Shown: piece by piece, positions 1-7,939 of the stretch | How positions within the stretch are numbered: the stretch's first letter is position 1 | Layout: every line of letters starts with the position of its first letter | Made by a program: the position numbers and the translations under genes | The notes under the pieces: model-generated | Told to the model about the DNA's origin: nothing | What the model saw: only the letters and a program-made list of their open reading frames with translations | The model's database searches: none | NCBI GenBank assembly: GCA_036389155.1 | Contig: DASVQN010000043.1 | Coordinates: forward strand, 124,001-188,000 | Length of the DNA: 64,000 nucleotides | Direction of reading: 5' to 3' | Origin: CADCVT01 sp036389155 | GTDB taxonomy: Bacteria > Actinomycetota > Thermoleophilia > Solirubrobacterales > Solirubrobacteraceae

Positions 1-950
1 CCGCGCGTGAGCCGGAGCGTCAGGTCGACGCCGCCACCGGCGACGGTGACGGGAGCGGACGCCGCGCGCAGCGCGGTGTTGATCCCGCCGGCGTCGAGGT
101 AGCCGGTGGCCTGCACGAGCCCGGCCTCGCTCGAGCTCGCGCGCACCCGGAGCCTGCGCCGGCGCGGGCCGACGCGCTGCGTGGCGCGCGCGCCGGCGTG
201 CAGCACGGGGCGGATGCGATCGGGTGCGCTCGACGGCCCGGCCTGCGGCGCGACGTCCTGGCGCTGGACGTTCTCGCAGCCCGTGAGCTGGTCGCTGCCG
301 TCCGCGGCGATCGTGTCGTTGCCGGGCCCGCAGTCGATGCTGTCCGCGTAGCCGTCGGCCGTGGTGAGCGTGTCGTCGCCGGGGCCGGCGTCGATCGTGT
401 CGCCGCCGGCGCCGCCGGTCACCTTGTCGTTGCCGTCGCCCGCGCGCACCGTGTCGGCGCCGTCGTCGCCGCGTACGTCGTCGTTGCCGGCGCCGCCGTC
501 GAGCGTGTCGTCGCCCTGGTCGCCGGCCAGGAAGTCGTCGGCGCCGCCGGTCAGCAGCGTGTCGGTGCCGAGGTTGCCGGTCACCGTGACCGGCGTGGCG
601 TTCAGCCTGCTCGTCACGCCGTCCTCGTTCGGGCCGATGTCGATCGAGACCGACCGGATCGCCGAGCGCGTGCAGAACAGCTCGACCGGGTTGGCGCGGT
701 CGTTGATCTTCCCCGGCGAGCACTGCGCGGCGGGGAAGGTCGACATGCCGGCCGGGTCGCCGTCGTCGAAGATCCGGATCGCGGCCTCGCCGTTGCGCGT
801 CGTGTCCTCGAGGAGCATCTTGTTGGCGATGCCGGCGTCCTCGTTGAGGACGCGCAGCTCACCGTCGCCGTACGTCACGCGGGTGTCGGCGGCCGCGACG
901 GCCGGGAGCGTCAGCGACAGCACGGCGGCGGTGAGGACGGTGCCGCGCAT
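1..950 (-). CDS. Secreted RTX/hemolysin-type repeat protein, C-terminus cut by the window edge
   Basis: The frame opens with ATG at 950 and runs off the left edge without a stop, so the C-terminus is missing. The N-terminus (MRGTVLTAAVLSLTLPAVAA) is a signal peptide ending near AAA-D. Residues about 120-215 hold glycine/aspartate nonapeptide-like repeats (GGADDFLAGDQGDDTLDGG, GNDDVRGDDGADTV, GGDTIDAGPGDDTL) that form calcium-binding parallel beta rolls in RTX proteins. After a CGPGNDTI segment the chain continues into a beta-rich part. There is no RTX-type C-terminal secretion signal to inspect, and the signal peptide argues for Sec export. It is probably a calcium-loaded surface or secreted protein; no enzymatic domain is visible. 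It lies 3 nt after the stop of the next gene and is probably co-transcribed with it. Confidence 0.85.
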   Translation of the reverse strand, partial: MRGTVLTAAVLSLTLPAVAAADTRVTYGDGELRVLNEDAGIANKMLLEDTTRNGEAAIRIFDDGDPAGMSTFPAAQCSPGKINDRANPVELFCTRSAIRSVSIDIGPNEDGVTSRLNATPVTVTGNLGTDTLLTGGADDFLAGDQGDDTLDGGAGNDDVRGDDGADTVRAGDGNDKVTGGAGGDTIDAGPGDDTLTTADGYADSIDCGPGNDTIAADGSDQLTGCENVQRQDVAPQAGPSSAPDRIRPVLHAGARATQRVGPRRRRLRVRASSSEAGLVQATGYLDAGGINTALRAASAPVTVAGGGVDLTLRLTR

Positions 951-953
951 CGG

Positions 954-1871
954 CTAGCGGCGCAGCGTCAGCCGGCGCCGCAGGACGACGCCTCCGCCGG
1001 AGGTCACGACGACCAGGGGGCGCAGGCGGCGGAACGCCCGCGCGAGGCGGCGCAGGCTCCTGGCCGGCACCTCGACGAACAGGTACGTCCGGCCGGCGCC
1101 CTCGAGGAAGGCCGAGCCGGTGCCGAGCACCAGCGGGCGCTTGACCGTGCCGCGGCGCGCCGACCGGCGATCGAGGACGAGCTGCCCGCCGACCTGGCAC
1201 CGCGCGGTGCAGTCGACCGGGACGATCACCCCGAGCCGCGCGTCCGCGAACCGCAGCCTGCGGGGTGCGGTGGCGCGGATCCGCGCCGGCGCCTGCGCGG
1301 CGGCGAGCGCGGGCGACGGCGGCGAGCCCGCAGACGCGGCGGCGCCGCTCGGCGTCTCGTCGCACGCGTCCCCGGTGCCGTCACCGTCGGCGTCCTGCTG
1401 GCCGGGGTTCGGGACCAGCGGGCAGTTGTCCGGCGGGGCCCCGGGCCGGGCGCGGTCGGCCGAGCCGTCGTTGTCGTCGTCCTCGTCGCACGCGTCGCCG
1501 CCCTTGTCGGGCGGGACGTCGGTGGGCAGCGGCTGCGCCGTCTGGTACGGCGTCTCGGGGTAGATGCGGATGCCGCCGTCGAACGAGAGCACCGGCGTGT
1601 TCGGCGCGCCCGGCGGCGACGCCACCTCGAGGATCGGCGCCGGCGTGTCCTTGTCGGAGTCGCGCTGGCTCGGGTTCCCGGTGACGGGGCAGTTGTCCGC
1701 CCAGTCGTTGACGCCGTCGCCGTCGTAGTCGGCCGCCGCGCACGGCCCGCCGCAGGCGCCGGCGGGCGGCACGGCCGCCACGCCCGCGACGACGAGCGCG
1801 AAGACCACGATCCAGCGGGCGCTCGACTTCACGAAGGGCGACATGAAGGCATGAACGCGGCGGAGGGACAC
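954..1871 (-). CDS. Secreted thrombospondin type-3 repeat protein
   Basis: A 305-residue protein with a signal peptide/hydrophobic segment at about residues 19-38 (WIVVFALVVAGVAAVPPAGA). Residues 45-185 contain calcium-binding thrombospondin type-3 motifs of the DxDxDGxxDxxDNCP kind: DYDGDGVNDWADNCPVTGNP, a degenerate middle copy (GGDACDEDDDNDGSADRA), then DNCPLVPNPGQQDADGDGTG. The C-terminal 110 residues are basic and beta-rich (RRLRFADARLGVIV, YLFVEVPARSLRRLARAFRR), a pattern also seen at the C-terminus of the CAP protein and PQQ propeller in this window. The GTG at 1871 has a distant GGGAG; ATG at 1844 is an alternative start that leaves a shorter n-region. It is likely extracellular and structural. 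Confidence 0.85.
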   Translation of the reverse strand: MSLRRVHAFMSPFVKSSARWIVVFALVVAGVAAVPPAGACGGPCAAADYDGDGVNDWADNCPVTGNPSQRDSDKDTPAPILEVASPPGAPNTPVLSFDGGIRIYPETPYQTAQPLPTDVPPDKGGDACDEDDDNDGSADRARPGAPPDNCPLVPNPGQQDADGDGTGDACDETPSGAAASAGSPPSPALAAAQAPARIRATAPRRLRFADARLGVIVPVDCTARCQVGGQLVLDRRSARRGTVKRPLVLGTGSAFLEGAGRTYLFVEVPARSLRRLARAFRRLRPLVVVTSGGGVVLRRRLTLRR

Positions 1872-1886
1872 AACTGGCGCTCCCGC

Positions 1887-2111
1887 CTAACGCCCGCCGG
1901 CCCAGCGCAGCAGGTCGCCGGGCTGGCAGTCCAGCTCCTCGCACAGCCGCGTGAGCGTCGAGAAGCGGATCGCGCGGGCGTGGTTGTTCTTCAGGACCGA
2001 GAGGTTCGCGTAGGTGATGCCGACGCGCTCGGCGAGCTCGGACAGCGTCATCCCGCGCTCGGCGAGCAGGCGGTCGATCTGGACCTCGATCCCGTGCGGC
2101 TCCTCGGTCAA
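1887..2111 (-). CDS. XRE-family HTH regulator (YozG-like)
   Basis: A 74-residue Cro/C1-type DNA-binding protein. The helix-turn-helix is LSELAERVGITYANLSVLKN and the C-terminal part (FSTLTRLCEELDCQPGDLL) is typical of HTH_26/YozG proteins. The start is TTG at 2111, which shares bases with the TGA stop of the membrane gene upstream (ATTTGA), so translation is coupled. No ATG or GTG occurs early enough to keep the first helix. Small HTH_26 proteins are very often paired with DUF2975 membrane proteins, as here. It probably controls its own operon through the palindrome at the upstream promoter. Confidence 0.88.
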   Translation of the reverse strand: MTEEPHGIEVQIDRLLAERGMTLSELAERVGITYANLSVLKNNHARAIRFSTLTRLCEELDCQPGDLLRWAGGR

Positions 2112-2713
2112 ATCGTGCGGCGCTCGAGGTCCTGCAGCTCGGCGCCGCGGTGGAAGATCCCGGCGAGTGCGAGCAGCAGCAGGCCGGGGAGGAAGTGCAG
2201 TGGCGAGAGCGTGAGCGACGGGACCACGCGCGGTGCGAGGGACGCGCCCTCGGTAGCCGCCTCGGCCACCGCGTACTCGAGCAGCGCGTAGAGCGGCAGG
2301 CCGGCGAGGAGCAGCGAGCCGACCACGCCCATGCGCCGTGTCGCGGTGGGCTGGAACGGGTCCCCGCGCCCGGCGGCGCGCAGGATCGGCACGAGGAGCC
2401 CGAGCGCCGCGGCGGCGGCGAGCCACGGCGCCAGCTGCAGCAGCGACCAGAGCGCGAGCTCGCCGGCGCGTGCGTCGGACGAGCGCGCGGTGCCGCGCGC
2501 CTCGGTGAGCCGGTCGTACCGCCGCGCCGGACCGCGCACGCCCCCGGGGTGGAAGGCCTGCATGACCTCCGGCATGTCGAGCTTGCCCTCGTACTGGATC
2601 GCACGGTCGGCGATCCCGTCCACGACGTTCTCGACTGCCGCGCCGGCGCCGAATCCGACGAACACGATCGCGAGCGCGATCGCCACGTTCCCCGCTGTCC
2701 ATCTCCTCGCCAT
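2108..2713 (-). CDS. DUF2975-type membrane protein
   Basis: A 201-residue integral membrane protein with four hydrophobic segments: IALAIVFVGFGAGAA near the N-terminus, LLQLAPWLAAAAALGLLVPIL, VGSLLLAGLPLYALL, and LHFLPGLLLLALAGIFHRG. The short motif FHRGAELQDLERRTI at the C-terminus resembles the DUF2975 ending in which a predicted transmembrane helix is followed by a charged tail. The ATG at 2713 lies within the palindrome described separately, and the predicted transcript would be nearly leaderless. It is followed by the HTH gene with a 4-nt overlap. DUF2975/HTH pairs are common but have no settled biochemical function; a membrane partner that modulates the regulator is inference. Confidence 0.82.
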   Translation of the reverse strand: MARRWTAGNVAIALAIVFVGFGAGAAVENVVDGIADRAIQYEGKLDMPEVMQAFHPGGVRGPARRYDRLTEARGTARSSDARAGELALWSLLQLAPWLAAAAALGLLVPILRAAGRGDPFQPTATRRMGVVGSLLLAGLPLYALLEYAVAEAATEGASLAPRVVPSLTLSPLHFLPGLLLLALAGIFHRGAELQDLERRTI

Positions 2714-2750
2714 ATCGACAAACGATATACCGAGAATCGATATACGTCAA
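2712..2750 (-). promoter_or_regulatory. Promoter with CGATAT operator repeats for the DUF2975/HTH operon
   Basis: On the minus strand there is a -35 TTGACG (2750-2745), 17 nt, and a -10 TATCGT (2727-2722). The first start codon is only about 9 nt further on. On the plus strand ATATCG (2712-2717) and CGATAT (2723-2728) form a perfect inverted repeat with 5-nt spacing, and a further CGATATAC (2738-2745) repeats CGATATAC (2723-2730) exactly 15 nt away. The repeats cover the -10 and the start codon, as expected for autorepression by the HTH protein. Confidence 0.65.
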
Positions 2751-2752
2751 AC

Positions 2753-3904
2753 CTACGGATCGGGCGGGCGCGCGACCGGCCCGACCACCACGTCGGCGCC
2801 GGCGCACGTGGCGATCGCGCGCAGCGCGTCCTCCTCCGGCACGCCCGCCAGCCGCGGATGGTCGAGGTCCACCGCGATCCCGCCCACCGCCTCGGCGTCG
2901 AGGCCGAGGCTCCGGCGCCCGGCTGCGGCGACCGCGCCCCAGAGGTCGCCGGTGGCGGCGAGCAGCGCGTGGCGCGTCTGCCGTTCGCGGCGGGCCAGCG
3001 TCTCGAGCTCGCGGACCTCCTCGAAGGGATCGACGATCGTGTTCTGGTCGCTGCCGATGGCGAGCGTGACGCCCGCGTCGCGGTACGCGAGCGCGGGGAG
3101 GTGGCCGTCGCCGAGGTTGCCCTCCGTCGTCGGGCAGGTCGCGACGACCGTGTCGCTCTCCGCGAGCAGCGCGACGTCGCGGGGCGTCACGTGGACGCCG
3201 TGCACCAGCGTCGTGCGCGCGGAGAGGAACCCGGTGCGCTCGAGCAGCTCGATCGGCGTGCAGCCGTGCTCGGCGAGGCACTCGTCGATCTCGCGCCGCT
3301 GCTCGTGCGCGTGGACGTGGCGGACGAGGTCGTGCTCGTGGGCGTACCGCGCGATCGCGCTCAGCCACGCCGCCGGCACGGCCCGGACGCTGTGCGCGGC
3401 GACGCCAACGTGGACGCCGTCGCGGCCCGCCGCCCACGCGCGCAGCGCGTCGACGCGGCCCAGGAACGCCTCGACGTCGGCGTCGCAGAAGCGGCGCTGG
3501 CCGGCCGTCGGGGGAAGGTCGCGGCCGTCCCACCCCGCCCGGTGGTATGCCGCGGGCAGCAGGACGATCGGCAGCCCGGCATCGCGCGCCGCCTCCGCGA
3601 GCGCCACGGCCAGCGCGTTGGGATCCTCGTACGGCGTGCCGTCGGGCTGGTGGTGGACGTAGTGGAACTCGCCGACGACGCCGTAGCCCGCCGCGGCCAT
3701 CTCCGCGTACGCGCGCAGGCCCGCCGCGTACATCGAGTCCGGGTCGAGCGACGCCGCCAGCGCGTACATCGCCTCGCGCCAGCTCCAGAAGTCGTCCGCG
3801 GCCCGGGCGGCGGGCGCGGGCCGCTCCCCCACCCCGCGCAGCGCCCGCTGGAACGCGTGGGAGTGGACGTTCGGCATCGCCGGGATCGCGAACGGCCGCG
3901 TCAC
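2753..3904 (-). CDS. hutF: Formimidoylglutamate deiminase, trimmed form
   Basis: This amidohydrolase-superfamily enzyme converts N-formimino-L-glutamate to N-formyl-L-glutamate and ammonia in histidine degradation. Metal-binding motifs are visible: HSH in AMPNVHSHAFQRALRG, HVHAHEQRREIDECL, LVHGVHV and the aspartate in GSDQNTIVDPFEE. The start is GTG at 3904, overlapping the upstream stop as GTGA. The 383-residue chain begins directly at the strand carrying HSH. As I know the family, HutF is about 450 residues, with an N-terminal beta segment of roughly 45 residues and a longer C-terminal strand; both parts of the composite beta domain are reduced here. No in-frame upstream extension fits. It is the last gene of the hut operon. 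Confidence 0.88.
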   Translation of the reverse strand: MTRPFAIPAMPNVHSHAFQRALRGVGERPAPAARAADDFWSWREAMYALAASLDPDSMYAAGLRAYAEMAAAGYGVVGEFHYVHHQPDGTPYEDPNALAVALAEAARDAGLPIVLLPAAYHRAGWDGRDLPPTAGQRRFCDADVEAFLGRVDALRAWAAGRDGVHVGVAAHSVRAVPAAWLSAIARYAHEHDLVRHVHAHEQRREIDECLAEHGCTPIELLERTGFLSARTTLVHGVHVTPRDVALLAESDTVVATCPTTEGNLGDGHLPALAYRDAGVTLAIGSDQNTIVDPFEEVRELETLARRERQTRHALLAATGDLWGAVAAAGRRSLGLDAEAVGGIAVDLDHPRLAGVPEEDALRAIATCAGADVVVGPVARPPDP

Positions 3905-5100
3905 GCGAGCCGCCCCAGCGCGGCGACGAGCGCGTTCGCGGCGACGGCGGCGTCCGCGAGCGAGACGTCCTCCTCCGGCGCGTGGCTGATCCCCGACGGG
4001 TTGCGCACGAGCACCATGCCCGCCGGGCGCTCGTCCGCGACGATGCCCGCGTCGTGGCCGGCGAAGCAGACCACCGGCGCGACGGCCGCGCCGGCCGCCG
4101 CCGCGACGCCCGCCGTGATCGCGTCGCGGACCTCGGCGGGGAACCGGGTGCCGGGCGACCACGCCGCGGTCGTGACGTCGAGCGCCGTCCGCGTACGTGC
4201 CGCGATGGCCGCGGCATCGCTCTCGAAGGCGGCGCGCCACGCCGCGACGGCCTGCGGCTCGGGCGCGCGCGCGTCGAGCCACAGCCTGACGGTCGCGGGG
4301 ACGGTCGTCGCCGCGTTGGGCTCGACCTCGATGCGCGTCGCGGTGAAGACCATGTCCGCGCGCTCGGCGGCGAGGTCGTCGGCCCGCACGATCAGGCGGG
4401 CGGCGGCGGCGAGCGCGTCGCGGCGCTCGTCGCGCGGCGTCGTCCCGGCGTGGTCGGCCCGGCCCTTCACCACGACCTGGAGGCGCAGCCGCGCGGCGAG
4501 CGACCGCACGGCGGCGGCCGGGACCCCCGCGGCGTCGAGCGCACGGCTCTGGTCGATGTGCAGCTCCACGAGGCCCCGCAGCCGGTCGAGCCACGCCGGC
4601 GCCTCGCGGAGGCCGTCGGCCGCGATCCCGGCGGCGGTCATCGCGTCCGCGAGCGTCGTCCCGCTCGCGTCGGCCCGCCGCAGCGCGTCGTCCACGTCGA
4701 GCCGGCCGGTCAGCGCACGCGAGCCGAACGTCGGCGTGTTGAAGCGCGCCCCCTCCTCGTCCGCGAACGAGACGACCGCGACCGGGGCGCGGGCCGCCAC
4801 CGCGAAGCCGGCGGCGACGCCCAGCGCGCCGTCGAAGCGACCGCCGCGGACGACCGTGTCGAGGTGCGACCCGACGGCCCACCACGGCGGCGGCGTGGCC
4901 GGCGCCGCCCAGAGGTTGTCCGCCGCGTCGCGCTCGCTGCGCCGGCCGAGCGCGGCCGCGCGGCGCTCGAACCAGACGCTCGCGCGCTCGTCCTCGGCGG
5001 TCCACGCCAGGCGGGTCGTCGCGCCGTCGCCGTCGCGTCCGATCGGCACGAGGTCCTCGAGCAGGCCTTCGAGCTCGGCCGCGGTGACCGGGCCCGTCAC
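3901..5100 (-). CDS. M20-family amidohydrolase of the hut operon (candidate N-formylglutamate hydrolase)
   Basis: A 399-residue protein of the allantoate amidohydrolase/N-carbamoyl-amino-acid hydrolase type. Metal-site motifs are GSHLDTVVRGGRFDGALGV (His, Asp), SFADEEGARF (Glu), ELHIDQSRAL (where relatives have HIEQG) and FAGHDAG near the C-terminus (final His; relatives usually read GAGHDA). The dimerisation/substrate region GRADHAGTTPRDERRDAL is present. The start GTG at 5100 overlaps the hutI stop as GTGA. Its position directly between hutI and hutF, with no hutG elsewhere in the window, suggests it hydrolyses N-formylglutamate to glutamate and formate. Similar gene order is, as I recall, found in other actinobacteria. 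The substrate assignment is inference. Confidence 0.85.
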   Translation of the reverse strand: MTGPVTAAELEGLLEDLVPIGRDGDGATTRLAWTAEDERASVWFERRAAALGRRSERDAADNLWAAPATPPPWWAVGSHLDTVVRGGRFDGALGVAAGFAVAARAPVAVVSFADEEGARFNTPTFGSRALTGRLDVDDALRRADASGTTLADAMTAAGIAADGLREAPAWLDRLRGLVELHIDQSRALDAAGVPAAAVRSLAARLRLQVVVKGRADHAGTTPRDERRDALAAAARLIVRADDLAAERADMVFTATRIEVEPNAATTVPATVRLWLDARAPEPQAVAAWRAAFESDAAAIAARTRTALDVTTAAWSPGTRFPAEVRDAITAGVAAAAGAAVAPVVCFAGHDAGIVADERPAGMVLVRNPSGISHAPEEDVSLADAAVAANALVAALGRLA

Positions 5101-6320
5101 GTGATCCGCCACGCCTGGTCCGGGCGCACCCACGCGAGCTCGCCACCGAGCACGACGGCCGCGACCGGGTTGCGCCCGAACCGATAGGGGACGTGCTCGG
5201 CCGGGCCGTCGAGCAGCAGCAGGTCGGCGCGCTTGCCCGGCTCGATCGATCCGACCTCGTCCGAGCGCTCCAGCACCCACGCCGCGTTGAGCGTCACGGC
5301 CGCGAGGGCCTCGCGGACGCTCCACCCGTACCGGCGTACGGCGAGGCCCACGACGAGCGGGAGCGACTGCACCGGCGACGTGCCCGGGTTGCAGTCCGTC
5401 GCGAGCACGCAGATCGCGCCGGCGTCGGCCAGCTCGCGCCCCGGCGCCACGCGCTCGTCGCCGAGCACCTCGGCGCCGGGGAGCAGGACGGCGGCGCACT
5501 CGGAGCCCGCGAGCGGCGCGAGGTCGTCGGGGTGCAGGCACGCGAGGTGGTCCACCGACCGCGCGCCGGCGTCGAGCGCCACCGGGACCGACCGGTTCGT
5601 GTTGAACTGCTCGACGTGCGCGCGCAGCGGCACCCCCTCGCGTGCGGCGATCGCGCCGAGGCGCTCGAGGTCTGCGTTCGCGAACGCGACCGACTCCACG
5701 TAGATGTCGAGCGCGTCGACGTCGCACGCGCGCGCGAGCGCGTCGACCTCGTCCATCCACGCCGAGGCCTGCGTGCCCGGCGGCAGCGCGTGGGCGAAGA
5801 GGCCCGTGACGGTGAGCGGCTGCGCGATGCGCTCGCCCAGTGCCCGCGCGAGCCGCGCCGCGCGAGCCTCCCCGTCGCGCGACAGCCCGTAGCCGGTCTT
5901 CGCCTCCAGCGTCGTCGTGCCGTGCTCGAGCATCTCGCGGGCGATGCGCGCGGCCTGATCCAGCACGGCGTCGTCGGCCGTTTCGGCCAGCGCGCGCGCC
6001 GACGACGCGATGCCGCCGCCCGAGCGGGCGATCTCCTCGTAGGGGACGCCGGTGACCTTCTGCTCGTACTCGCCCGCGCGCCAGCCCGCGAACGGCAGGT
6101 GGGTGTGGCAGTCGACGAAGCCCGGCACCACGGCGCAGCCCGCGGCGTCCACCAGCACGTCGGCGCCGGCGTCGTCGTCGAGCGCCGCGATGCGGTCGCG
6201 GCGCGCCGCGACCGAGCCGGCCTCGAGCCGCATGTCCGGCGCGCGGTCGCCGCGCACGTAGGGCAGCCCGCCCTCCGGCGGCAGGAGCACCTGCGCGGCG
6301 CCGCGCAGCGAGAGGCTCAT
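5097..6320 (-). CDS. hutI: Imidazolonepropionase
   Basis: A 407-residue amidohydrolase that opens 4-imidazolone-5-propionate to N-formimino-L-glutamate, the third step of histidine catabolism. Signature segments are PGFVDCHTHLPFAGWRAGEY (zinc His pair), GGGIASSARAL, TTTLEAKTGYGLSRDGE, LRAHVEQFNTN, SVDHLACL and ATDCNPGTSPVQSLPLV (catalytic Asp). The C-terminal GSIEPGKRADLLLLDG completes the composite beta domain. ATG at 6320 overlaps the hutU stop by 4 nt (ATGA). It belongs to the five-gene coupled operon hutH-hutU-hutI-M20-hutF. Confidence 0.95.
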   Translation of the reverse strand: MSLSLRGAAQVLLPPEGGLPYVRGDRAPDMRLEAGSVAARRDRIAALDDDAGADVLVDAAGCAVVPGFVDCHTHLPFAGWRAGEYEQKVTGVPYEEIARSGGGIASSARALAETADDAVLDQAARIAREMLEHGTTTLEAKTGYGLSRDGEARAARLARALGERIAQPLTVTGLFAHALPPGTQASAWMDEVDALARACDVDALDIYVESVAFANADLERLGAIAAREGVPLRAHVEQFNTNRSVPVALDAGARSVDHLACLHPDDLAPLAGSECAAVLLPGAEVLGDERVAPGRELADAGAICVLATDCNPGTSPVQSLPLVVGLAVRRYGWSVREALAAVTLNAAWVLERSDEVGSIEPGKRADLLLLDGPAEHVPYRFGRNPVAAVVLGGELAWVRPDQAWRIT

Positions 6321-7939
6321 GCCATCGGGATCCGCACCCCGTGCCGCTCGGCGGCGTCCAGCGCCTCCGGGTAGCCCGCGTCGGCGTGCCGCAGGATGCC
6401 CATGCCGGGATCGGCCAGCAGCGTCCGGCGGATCCGCTCGCCGGCCGCGGGCGTCCCGTCGGCCACGATGACCTGCCCGGCGTGCAGCGACTTGCCCATC
6501 CCCACGCCGCCGCCGTGGTGGAACGACACCCAGCTCGCGCCCGTCGCCGTGTTGACCAGCGCGTTGAGGATCGGCCAGTCCGCGACGGCGTCCGAGCCGT
6601 CGCGCATCGCCTCGGTCTCGCGCTGCGGCGAGGCGACCGACCCGGCGTCGAGGTGGTCACGGCCGATCACGACCGGCCCGCGCAGCTCGCCGGAGGCGAC
6701 CATCTCGTTGAACCTCAGCCCCGCGAGGTGGCGCTCGCCGTAGCCGAGCCAGCAGATCCGCGCGGGCAGCCCCTGGAACTGGATGCGCTCCCCGGCCAGG
6801 CGGATCCAGCGCGCGATGTGCTCCTGGTCGCCGAAGAGGTCGAGGATCGCCGCGTCGGTGGCGGCGATGTCGGCGGGGTTGCCGGAGAGCGCGACCCAGC
6901 GGAACGGCCCCTTGCCCTCGCAGAACAGCGGGCGGATGTACGCCGGCACGAACCCCGGGTACGCGAACGCGTCGTCGTCGCCGTGCTCCGCCGCCACGCC
7001 GCGCAGCGCGTTGCCGTAGTCGAAGGCCTCCGCCCCCGCCGCGCCGAGCGCGCGGATGGCGGCCACGTGCCCGAGGACGCTCTCGCCGACGCGGCGCAGG
7101 TAGTCGTCGGGATCGGACGCGCGCAGGACGTCGGCCTGCTCGACCGTCAGGCCCGCCGGGACGTAGCCGTTGAGGGGGTCGTGCGCGCTCGTCTGGTCGG
7201 TGACGACGTCGATGTCGGCCCCGCGCCGCACCAGCTCGGGCACGACCTCGGCGGCGTTGCCGAGCAGGCCCACCGAGAGCGCGCGGCCCTCCCGGCGCGC
7301 CGCGTCGAGCCGCGCCAGCGCGTCGTCGAGCGACGCGGCCGGCTCGTCGAGGTACCCCGTCGCCAGCCGTCGCTCGATGCGGTCGCGCGCGACCTCGATG
7401 CACAGCGCGCACCCGCCGTTGAGCGTCACCGCCAGCGGCTGCGCGCCGCCCATCCCGCCGAGCCCCGCGGTCACCACCAGCCGCCCCTTCAGCGAGCCGC
7501 CGAACCGCTTGCGCGCGATCGCGGCGAACGTCTCGTACGTGCCCTGGAGGATCCCCTGCGACCCGATGTAGATCCACGAGCCCGCCGTCATCTGCCCGTA
7601 CATCGTCAGGCCGGCGGCGTCGAGCTCGCGGAAGTGCTTCCACGTCGCCCATTCCGGCACGAGGTTCGAGTTCGCGATCAGCACCCGCGGGGCGTCCGCG
7701 TGCGTCTCGAACACCCCCACCGGCTTGCCCGACTGCACCAGCAGGGTCTCGTGGTCGCCGAGCGTCGTGAGCTCGCGCTTGATCGCCTCCAGCGACCGCT
7801 GGTCGCGCGCGGCCTTGCCGATCCCGCCGTAGACGACGAGGTCGGCGGGCCGCTCGGCCACGTCGGGATGCAGGTTGTTCTCGAGCATCCGCAGCGCCGC
7901 CTCCTGCTGCCAGCCCCGGCACCGCATCGCTTCGCCCAT
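6317..7939 (-). CDS. hutU: Urocanate hydratase (urocanase)
   Basis: A 540-residue NAD+-dependent enzyme turning urocanate into imidazolonepropionate. Diagnostic segments are GWQQEAALRMLENNLHPD near the N-terminus, VVYGGIGKAARD, the NAD-binding loop TAGLGGMGGAQPLAVTLNG, LFCEGKGPFRWVALSG, LPARICWLGYGERH (active-site cysteine, equivalent to Cys410 of the Pseudomonas enzyme) and SWVSFHHGGGVGMGKSLHAG. The first about 15 residues of longer homologues are absent. ATG at 7939 overlaps the hutH stop by one base (TGATG), so translation is coupled. Confidence 0.96.
   Translation of the reverse strand: MGEAMRCRGWQQEAALRMLENNLHPDVAERPADLVVYGGIGKAARDQRSLEAIKRELTTLGDHETLLVQSGKPVGVFETHADAPRVLIANSNLVPEWATWKHFRELDAAGLTMYGQMTAGSWIYIGSQGILQGTYETFAAIARKRFGGSLKGRLVVTAGLGGMGGAQPLAVTLNGGCALCIEVARDRIERRLATGYLDEPAASLDDALARLDAARREGRALSVGLLGNAAEVVPELVRRGADIDVVTDQTSAHDPLNGYVPAGLTVEQADVLRASDPDDYLRRVGESVLGHVAAIRALGAAGAEAFDYGNALRGVAAEHGDDDAFAYPGFVPAYIRPLFCEGKGPFRWVALSGNPADIAATDAAILDLFGDQEHIARWIRLAGERIQFQGLPARICWLGYGERHLAGLRFNEMVASGELRGPVVIGRDHLDAGSVASPQRETEAMRDGSDAVADWPILNALVNTATGASWVSFHHGGGVGMGKSLHAGQVIVADGTPAAGERIRRTLLADPGMGILRHADAGYPEALDAAERHGVRIPMA

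Noticed and set aside
198..2291. Long plus-strand open frame across the first 2.3 kb
   Set aside because: Low-complexity Arg/Ala/Val/Asp translation typical of the antisense of high-GC genes; the minus strand carries recognisable signal peptides, repeats and an HTH.
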